Of a stretch of DNA of 64,000 bases, positions 58,737-64,000 are shown piece after piece. The position numbers and the translations under genes were made by a program. The DNA lies in the NCBI RefSeq assembly GCF_001421745.1, contig NZ_LMKW01000009.1:403130-467129 (forward strand), given 5' to 3'. The notes beneath the pieces are model-generated. The model did not search any database, was not told the origin of the DNA, and was given only the letters and a program-made list of their open reading frames with translations. Positions within the stretch are counted from its first letter, which is position 1. Each line of letters opens with the position of its first letter. Source of the stretch: Sphingomonas sp. Leaf230. GTDB lineage: Bacteria; Pseudomonadota; Alphaproteobacteria; Sphingomonadales; Sphingomonadaceae.

Positions 58737-60119
58737 ATGGCGGAACGGAAATTGCTGGCGGGGCATGCTATCCGTCGCTTGCGGCGCGGGGCGGGGCTGA
58801 CGCAGGCGGCGATGGCCGACATGCTCGCGATCAGCCCGAGCTATCTCAACCTCGTCGAGCGCAACCAGCGGCCGATCTCCGCGACGTTGCTGATCAAGCT
58901 CGCCGAGAGCTTCGATTTCGATCCGCGGTCGCTCGCGGCGGGCGAACCGGGCGGCGGGGCGGATGCGATTCGGCGACGGTTGGCCGACCCGATGTTCGCC
59001 GACCTTGAGATCGACCGCAACGAAGTCGAGGAGTGGCTCGCCAGTGCCCCCGGCGGCGCAGCGGCGTTCGCCCGCGTGTTCGACCGGATCGGCGGCGGCG
59101 CAGTGGTCGAGGCGGGCGACGACCCGGTTACGCTCGTCCGCCGTGAAATCGAGCGTTGGCGCAATCACTTTGCCGATCTCGACGCGGCGGCCGAAGCGCT
59201 GGCCGACGAACTGCGGCTCGGCGCAGGCGATCTCTACGGCGCGATCGCCGAGCGGTTGCGTGCCAAGCACGGCCTGACGATCCGCGTGCTGCCCGCCGAC
59301 GTGCTGCCCGACACGTTGCGCCGCCTCGACCTGCACGCGCGGCAATTGCAGTTGAGCGAAATGCTCGACCCGGCCTCGCGCACGTTCGCGGTCGCGTTCC
59401 AGCTCGGGCAGATCGAGGCGAAGGCGGAGATCGATGCGCTGGCGAAAGGTGCCGGGTTCACCGATCGCGCGGCGGAACGGCTCTATCGTCGCCACCTCCT
59501 CGGCTATTTCGCCGCCGCGCTGATGATGCCCTACGCCCGGTTCCTCCGTGGATGCGAGACGACGGGGTACGACATCGAGCTGCTGCAACGTCGGTTCGGT
59601 GCTGGCTTCGAACAGGTCGCGCACCGGCTGACGACGTTGCAGCGCGTCGGCGCACGCGGCTTGCCCTTCTTCATGATCCGGATCGACCGCGCGGGGCAGG
59701 CGTCGAAGCGCTATCCCGGCGCCAGCGGCGCGGCGCTGGTCGAGGCGGACGGGCGCTGTCCGCTGTGGCGGCTGCATCACGCGTTCGACCGACCGGGCAG
59801 CCTGATGGTGCAACTGGTCGAACTGGAGGACGGCGCGCGCTGGCTGACGATGGCGCGCACCGTGACGCCGCAGGGTAGCCGCTTCGGCGCGGTGCATGCG
59901 GAGTTCGCGATTGGGCTCGGGGTTGCGGCGGCGCAGGCGGGTGTGCTGGCGGCGGCGAGCGGCTTCGATCTGGCGGGGAGGGCGATGCAGATAGGGCTCG
60001 GCTGCCGCGCCTGTTTCCGCAACGATTGCCCGCAACGGTCTGTCGCGCCGGCCGGGCGGGCGCTGCTGATCAACGAGCGGGAGCGAAAGACGTCTGCGCT
60101 GACGTTCGCCGGGGATTAA
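58737..60119 (+). CDS. XRE-family regulator with DUF2083, short-chain acyl (ScfR/RamB) type
   Basis: A 460-aa regulator. HTH at residues about 8-63 (GHAIRRLRRGAGLTQAAMAD, ISPSYLNLVERNQRP). An IrrE/ImmA-like middle (DPASRTFAVAFQLGQIE) is followed by DUF2083 with the cysteine cluster GCRACFRNDCPQR near residue 425. This group senses short-chain acyl-CoA and controls propionate/acetate metabolism. ATG at 58737 with AGGAGG upstream. A palindrome overlaps the leader. The target genes are not adjacent apart from the divergent 54-aa gene. Confidence 0.84.
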   Translation: MAERKLLAGHAIRRLRRGAGLTQAAMADMLAISPSYLNLVERNQRPISATLLIKLAESFDFDPRSLAAGEPGGGADAIRRRLADPMFADLEIDRNEVEEWLASAPGGAAAFARVFDRIGGGAVVEAGDDPVTLVRREIERWRNHFADLDAAAEALADELRLGAGDLYGAIAERLRAKHGLTIRVLPADVLPDTLRRLDLHARQLQLSEMLDPASRTFAVAFQLGQIEAKAEIDALAKGAGFTDRAAERLYRRHLLGYFAAALMMPYARFLRGCETTGYDIELLQRRFGAGFEQVAHRLTTLQRVGARGLPFFMIRIDRAGQASKRYPGASGAALVEADGRCPLWRLHHAFDRPGSLMVQLVELEDGARWLTMARTVTPQGSRFGAVHAEFAIGLGVAAAQAGVLAAASGFDLAGRAMQIGLGCRACFRNDCPQRSVAPAGRALLINERERKTSALTFAGD

Positions 60120-60121
60120 AC

Positions 60122-60247
60122 GATCCTCCCCCGCAAGGGGGAGGTGGCAGGCTCTTGCCTGACGGAGGGGGAGGAAAGGGAAACTACCGTTCCGTGTCCT
60201 CCCCCTCCGTCACCTTCGGCGACACCTCCCCCTGGCGGGGGAGGATC
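60122..60247. repeat. palindromic intergenic repeat, type A copy 4
   Basis: Left end GATCCTCCCCCGCAAGGGGG, GACGGAGGGGGAGG inside, mirrored by CCTCCCCCTCCGTC and GGCGACACCTCCCCC, ending GGGGGAGGATC. Between the convergent regulator and aldo/keto reductase. Confidence 0.82.
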
Positions 60248-60253
60248 AAATGG

Positions 60254-61201
60254 TCAGGCGCCAGCGACCATCAGCGCGTCCAACTGGTCTTTCGACAGTT
60301 CCAGCGTCATCGCAGGCAGCAGGTCTTCGATCTGCTTCACGCTCGTGGCGCTCGCAATCGGCGCGGTGACGCCCGGCTGCGCGATCAACCATGCCAGCGC
60401 TACCTGCGCATGCGTCGCGCCGGTGGCTTCGACGACCGAGTCCATCGCATCGAGGACAGCCTTGCCGGTACCTTCGAGCAATTCGCCCATCCGACCGCCG
60501 CGAACGCTCTGGCTCAGATCGTCCTTCGTCCGGTACTTGCCGGTGAGGAAGCCCGAGGCGAGACCATAATAAGGCAGCACACCGATGTTCTCGGTGACGC
60601 AGTAATCCTGCAATTCACCCTCGAACTTGGTGCGGCTGACGAGGTTATATTCGGGCTGGAGCACGTGATAGCGCGGCAGGTCCGACGTCTTCGCGGCTTC
60701 GACCGCGGACTTCAGGCGGGCGGCGTGGAAGTTCGAGGCGCCGATCACGCGGACTTTGCCCGCATCGACCAGCTTGCCGAATGCTTCGAGGACAGCCTCC
60801 TGCGTCTGCGAGTCATCGTCCTGGTGCGCGTAATAGAGGTCGATGCGATCGGTGCCGAGGCGCTTGAGCGAGGCTTCGGCAGCGGCGGCAATCCGCGCGG
60901 GGGCGAGCTTCTCGCCGCCTTCGCCGGGGAGCATGCCGACCTTGGTCGCGATCAGCACGTCGTCGCGCTTGCCGCTCGCCTTCAGCCATTCGCCGATCAT
61001 GCTCTCGGACTCGCCGCCCGTGTGGCCGTCGACCCAGGCAGAATAAATGTCGGCGGTGTCGATCATCGTGCCACCGCCCGCGACGAACGCGTCGAGTACG
61101 GCGAAGCTGGCGGCGCGGTCGGCAGTCCAGCCGAACACGTTGCCGCCGAGGACGAGCGGGGCGATCTTCAGATCGGTCGAGCCGAGGCGGCGGAGTGTCA
61201 T
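60254..61201 (-). CDS. aldo/keto reductase
   Basis: A 315-aa TIM-barrel NADPH oxidoreductase. Catalytic tetrad positions are visible: D in IDTADIYSAW with Tyr five residues on, Lys in VLIATKVGML and His in YYAHQDDD. C-terminal VALAWLIAQPGVTAPI and ASATSVKQIEDLL bind NADPH. Belongs to the general stress/YajO-like group. Substrate unknown. Its ATG overlaps the stop of the upstream small lipoprotein gene by 4 bases. Confidence 0.86.
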   Translation of the reverse strand: MTLRRLGSTDLKIAPLVLGGNVFGWTADRAASFAVLDAFVAGGGTMIDTADIYSAWVDGHTGGESESMIGEWLKASGKRDDVLIATKVGMLPGEGGEKLAPARIAAAAEASLKRLGTDRIDLYYAHQDDDSQTQEAVLEAFGKLVDAGKVRVIGASNFHAARLKSAVEAAKTSDLPRYHVLQPEYNLVSRTKFEGELQDYCVTENIGVLPYYGLASGFLTGKYRTKDDLSQSVRGGRMGELLEGTGKAVLDAMDSVVEATGATHAQVALAWLIAQPGVTAPIASATSVKQIEDLLPAMTLELSKDQLDALMVAGA

Positions 61202-61413
61202 CGGGTCTGATCGCTTTGATTCGAGGGGAGTTCGGTATCGGGCGCGGCGTCGTCATGAGGGGCGACGACCGCGTTCAGGTCAACACTGTTCGCATCGAGC
61301 ATCGCGGCGGCTTCGTTCAACTGGTGCGCTTCGTCGGCGGTGACGGCGCCGGGTTCGCTCGCGGGCGAGCAAGCCGCGAGCGCTGAAACAGCGAAAAGCG
61401 CCCCCACCATCAT
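61198..61413 (-). CDS. small lipoprotein upstream of the aldo/keto reductase
   Basis: A 71-aa protein with signal peptide MMVGALFAVSALAACSP (lipobox LAAC) and an acidic, disordered-looking tail ADEAHQLNEAAAMLDANSV. The frame opens 36 codons earlier, but the signal peptide starts here. ATGA overlap with the aldo/keto reductase indicates coupling. Start codon could be either of two tandem ATGs. Function unknown. Confidence 0.5.
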   Translation of the reverse strand: MMVGALFAVSALAACSPASEPGAVTADEAHQLNEAAAMLDANSVDLNAVVAPHDDAAPDTELPSNQSDQTR

Positions 61414-61474
61414 ACCGTCATGCCAACGACAGCTGGTGTTCTTCTGCACAGGCCGTCGTGACCCGAGCAGGGAG

Positions 61475-61494
61475 CCCCCAGCGTTCGCTGGGGG
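61475..61494. repeat. short GC-rich hairpin downstream of the lipoprotein gene
   Basis: CCCCCAGCGTTCGCTGGGGG, a 9-bp inverted repeat with a two-base centre (effective loop larger), between the 61525 gene and the 61413 start. No T-run; possibly a degenerate repeat relic. Confidence 0.4.
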
Positions 61495-61524
61495 GACGGA
61501 GAAGTGGGGGCGCCTTGGCAAGGC

Positions 61525-61896
61525 TTAGTCCTTGATCGCGTTGCCGGCGCGAGTCAGCGCGTTGCCGGTCGCGTCGGCCGCACGGTCCGCACCGTTGCTG
61601 ATCGACGCGCCTGCACGGTCCGCACCGGCTTCGATCCGGTCACCGGCGCGGTCGGCCTTGGCGTCGAGGTGATCGGTCGAATTGTCGATGCGGGCACCGG
61701 CGTTGTCGAGCGAGCGCTCCGCCGAACCCAGCGCACGATCGCTGGCGGCGCTGACGTCGTCGACGGCATTGGCGGTGGTCGCGCTGGCATCGGCGGCGAT
61801 CGCGTTGGCCGCCTGTGCGGTCTGGTCCTGCGCATTGTTGCTGCAGGCGGCGAGACCGGCGGTAAGCGCCAGGGCGGGGATCAGGAACTTCTTCAT
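61525..61896 (-). CDS. Ala/Asp-rich lipoprotein
   Basis: A 123-aa protein with signal peptide MKKFLIPALALTAG and lipobox GLAAC, then a long helical region repeating AxxRAGxxI/ASDR units (ADRAGDRIEAGADRAG), a likely coiled coil. It parallels the lipoprotein at 42078 in plan: KK-start, lipobox, Asn/Ala/Asp-rich repeats. GGGAG lies 8 bases before the ATG. Function unknown; possibly an envelope structural protein. Confidence 0.72.
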   Translation of the reverse strand: MKKFLIPALALTAGLAACSNNAQDQTAQAANAIAADASATTANAVDDVSAASDRALGSAERSLDNAGARIDNSTDHLDAKADRAGDRIEAGADRAGASISNGADRAADATGNALTRAGNAIKD

Positions 61897-62052
61897 AGGT
61901 ATCTACTCCCGTGGATGTCGTCTTGTGGACCGGGTAATGCCCAGCCCATAGCGCAATCGAACGCGGCCGAAGCGTTTCCGATCCGTCACGATCTCGCGCG
62001 ATGCGATAAGTCGCGGGCGGATATGGCAATGTCGAAGACGCGCAGGCCTGCG

Positions 62053-62081
62053 TTGACCTCATATAAAGAATTCTTTATATG
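62053..62081 (+). promoter_or_regulatory. SahR-type operator inside a promoter, likely leaderless start
   Basis: A perfect 20-bp palindrome, ATATAAAGAATTCTTTATAT (62061-62080), lies between TTGACC (62053-62058) and TATATG (62076-62081), which are 17 bases apart. Transcription would start at about 62088, with the ATG at 62089, leaving no leader and no ribosome site. Palindromes of this type are known for the SahR regulators, so this is autoregulation. Confidence 0.72.
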
Positions 62082-62088
62082 TCTTGGC

Positions 62089-63042
62089 ATGACGATGGCG
62101 CTCGAAATCTTCCGTGCTTTGGCGGACGCGACCCGGTTGCGGATCCTCGCGCTGTTGCGGCGGATGGAGCTGTCGGTCGGCGAGCTCGCGCAAGTGCTCG
62201 GGCAGAGCCAGCCGCGCGTCTCTCGGCATGTGAAGATCCTGTGCGATGCCGGGCTTGCCGAGCGCCGTAAGGAAGGCAGTTGGGTGTTCGTCGCGCTCGG
62301 GTCTCCGGACGTGGTCGAGCCGGTTGCGGGCGCGCTCGACGTCTGGGCGAAGGCCGAGCCGGATCATTGGGCGGTGGCGGACGCGGCGCGGCTCGCGGCG
62401 GTGCGCGCGGATCGGGCGGCGTCGGCAGCTGCGTGGTTCGAGGGGCATGCCGACGAGTGGGATGCGATCCGGTCGCTGCATGTCGCCGATAGCGAGGTCG
62501 AGGCGGCGATGGCGGCCGTGCTCGGCGATGCGCCGGTCGGCACGCTGATCGATATCGGGACGGGCACCGGGCGGATGCTCGAACTGTTCGGCGGACGCGC
62601 GACGATCGCGCTCGGGATCGATCGCAGTTCGGAGATGCTGCGGCTCGCGCGTGCCAAGCTGCACGACATGACTCACGCCGAACTGCGCCAGGCGGACCTC
62701 TACGCACTGCCGATGGCAGATGCCGCAGCGGACGTCGCGATCCTGCATCACGTGCTCCATTTCGCGCAGCAGCCCGGTGCAGCAGTGAGTGAGGCGGCGC
62801 GGGTGCTGGCGCCCGGCGGACGGTTGCTGATCGCCGACTTCGCGAGCCACGACCGCGAGGAACTGCGGTTGCGCGATGCGCATACGCGTCTCGGGTTCGC
62901 AGACGAGCAGATGGCAGCGTGGTTCGAGGCGGCAGGCTTGCAGACGGCGCGCGTCGAAACGCTCGAGGGCGGCGAGTTGACGGTGAAATTATGGCTCGGC
63001 CGGAAGATCGGCACGAGCTTGCGTGAGGTGAAGGCGGCATGA
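62089..63042 (+). CDS. ArsR-family regulator fused to SAM-dependent methyltransferase domain (SahR-like)
   Basis: A 317-aa fusion. Residues 3-85 are an ArsR winged helix (EIFRALADATRLRILALLRR, QPRVSRHVKILCDAGLAERR) without the usual metal-binding cysteines (one lone Cys in LCDAG). Residues about 150-310 are a class I methyltransferase fold (IDIGTGTGRMLELF, GIDRSSEML, ILHHVLHFAQQPG). This is the layout of SahR, which senses S-adenosylhomocysteine and controls methionine genes. It overlaps metF by 4 bases, and its operator lies in its own promoter. Confidence 0.85.
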   Translation: MTMALEIFRALADATRLRILALLRRMELSVGELAQVLGQSQPRVSRHVKILCDAGLAERRKEGSWVFVALGSPDVVEPVAGALDVWAKAEPDHWAVADAARLAAVRADRAASAAAWFEGHADEWDAIRSLHVADSEVEAAMAAVLGDAPVGTLIDIGTGTGRMLELFGGRATIALGIDRSSEMLRLARAKLHDMTHAELRQADLYALPMADAAADVAILHHVLHFAQQPGAAVSEAARVLAPGGRLLIADFASHDREELRLRDAHTRLGFADEQMAAWFEAAGLQTARVETLEGGELTVKLWLGRKIGTSLREVKAA

Positions 63043-63983
63043 CGAACATTTCGATCCCCCAACTGGCCGAAGCGCGCCGCGCGCTCGAAGAACCGCTGTT
63101 CGCGGATCTGGCGGGCGATGTCGGGCTGAGCTTCGAGTTCTTTCCGCCGAAGAGCGAGAAGATGGACGCGCAACTCTGGGACGCGATCCGCACGCTCGAG
63201 CCGCTCCGGCCGGACTTCGTGTCGGTGACGTACGGCGCTGGCGGATCGACGCGCGAGCGGACCCATGCGACGGTGGCACGGATCCAGCGCGAGACGTCGA
63301 TGAACGCGGCTGCGCACCTGACCTGCGTGGAGGCGACAAAGGCCGAGATCGACCAGGTCGCCGAGGAATATTGGGCGGCAGGCGTGCGCCATATCGTCGC
63401 ATTGCGCGGGGACATGCCTACGCTGGGCCAGCCCTATCAGCCGCATCCGGGCGGGTATGAGAACGCCGCGGCGCTGGTTGCCGGTCTGCGGAAGCTGCAT
63501 CCGTTCGAGATCTCGGTCGCGGCGTATCCGGAATGCCATCCGGAATCGGGCGGGCATGACGCGGATATCGACAATCTGAAGCGTAAGATCGATGCGGGCG
63601 CGACCCGCGCTATCACGCAGTTCTTCTTCTCGCCGGAAGCGTATTTCCGGTTTCGCGACCGGGTTGCGGCGGCGGGGATCACCGCGCAGATCCTTCCGGG
63701 GATTCTGCCGGTCTCGAACGTCGCGCAGACGCGGAAGTTCGCGGGGCTGTGCGGGGCGGAGATCCCGGCGTGGATGGACCGGTTGTTCGAGGGCCTCGAC
63801 GATCATCCCTCGGCGCGGCAGCTCGTGGCGGCGACGATCGCGGCCGAGATGTGCCGGCGGCTGTACGCGGGCGGGGTGAAGGACTTCCACTTCTACACGC
63901 TCAACCGCGCCGAACTGGCCTACGCGATCTGCCATATGCTCGGTGTTCGCGCGAAGCCGACCGAAAAGGTCGCCGCGGCGTAA
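63039..63983 (+). CDS. metF: methylenetetrahydrofolate reductase
   Basis: A 314-aa FAD-containing TIM barrel that reduces 5,10-methylene-THF to 5-methyl-THF for methionine synthesis. Signatures: GLSFEFFPPKSEKMD with the catalytic Glu, FVSVTYGAGGSTRERTH, AHLTCVEATKAE, ALRGDMPT and AITQFFFSPEAYFRFRD. Starts inside the regulator stop (ATGA), so it is co-translated and under the same palindrome. Complete; 17 bases of window remain after it. Confidence 0.93.
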   Translation: MTNISIPQLAEARRALEEPLFADLAGDVGLSFEFFPPKSEKMDAQLWDAIRTLEPLRPDFVSVTYGAGGSTRERTHATVARIQRETSMNAAAHLTCVEATKAEIDQVAEEYWAAGVRHIVALRGDMPTLGQPYQPHPGGYENAAALVAGLRKLHPFEISVAAYPECHPESGGHDADIDNLKRKIDAGATRAITQFFFSPEAYFRFRDRVAAAGITAQILPGILPVSNVAQTRKFAGLCGAEIPAWMDRLFEGLDDHPSARQLVAATIAAEMCRRLYAGGVKDFHFYTLNRAELAYAICHMLGVRAKPTEKVAAA

Positions 63984-64000
63984 TTTCTGCTCCCCTCCCG

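Noticed and set aside
61640..62062. 140-codon minus-strand frame covering the sahR promoter and the lipoprotein gene
   Set aside because: Overlaps the lipoprotein in another frame, has no ribosome site and no recognisable domain.

Overview
The window looks like a chromosomal segment of a sphingomonad (Alphaproteobacteria, Sphingomonas type). GC is high throughout and most intergenic gaps are short. The gene set is typical of that group: a UrcA-family secreted protein, an ilvE/MarR divergent pair, an ArsR-methyltransferase next to metF, an ScfR/RamB-type regulator, a CYTH gene next to a HisKA_2 kinase, and palindromic intergenic repeats. I see no integrase, transposase, phage gene, CRISPR array or rRNA. 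There are four tRNA genes: Gln(TTG), Gly(CCC), Asn(GTT) and one with a CAT anticodon.

Layout. 1-2.5 kb: two convergent TPR plus Asp/Asn beta-hydroxylase paralogues. 2.8-6.1 kb: tRNA-Gln, ilvE, a MarR regulator, tRNA-Gly, a GAF-GGDEF diguanylate cyclase and a small partner gene. 6.2-13.8 kb: an L-fucose catabolic locus (IclR regulator, L-lactate dehydrogenase, FucP-like transporter, L-fucose dehydrogenase, L-fuconate dehydratase, diketo-acid hydrolase, 2-keto-3-deoxyfuconate dehydrogenase, mutarotase). 13.9-19.1 kb: a UvrD-type helicase, a GFA protein, UrcA and a PiT phosphate transporter behind a PHO-box-like site. 19.3-26.5 kb: a glycosyltransferase island built around a sucrose-phosphate synthase/phosphatase fusion. 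26.7-30.5 kb: the L-fuconolactonase missing from the fucose locus, then a hexuronate pair (UxuB/UxaB-like and UxaA). 31-41.7 kb: tRNA-Asn, nadK-moaA, an EAL protein, DUF2891, two secreted peptidase-like proteins, a decayed GH92 fragment and a lone mreB.

41.9-47.5 kb: tRNA(CAT), a small lipoprotein, an M28 peptidase, EttA, a CYTH protein and a histidine kinase. 47.6-52.4 kb: a tight three-gene inositol operon (CDP-alcohol phosphotransferase, myo-inositol-phosphate synthase, nucleotidyltransferase) beside NAD synthetase. 52.5-58.1 kb: small DUF genes, an Spx-like protein, a YpfJ-like zinc protease, 3-hydroxybutyrate dehydrogenase and a CDF transporter. 58.4-64 kb: a 54-aa protein divergent from an ScfR-type regulator, an aldo/keto reductase, two small lipoproteins, and a SahR-like ArsR-methyltransferase with metF.

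The fucose genes in two places together encode a full non-phosphorylative route from L-fucose to pyruvate and L-lactate, with LldD converting the lactate. The least familiar modules are the glycosyltransferase/SPS-SPP island and the inositol operon, whose gene content implies CDP-inositol as an activated donor. The best regulatory signals are a 20-bp palindrome placed between the -35 and -10 of an apparently leaderless sahR-metF transcript, and an 18-bp PHO-box-like sequence before pit. All family calls come from reading motifs and overall sequence by eye; no database search was run.
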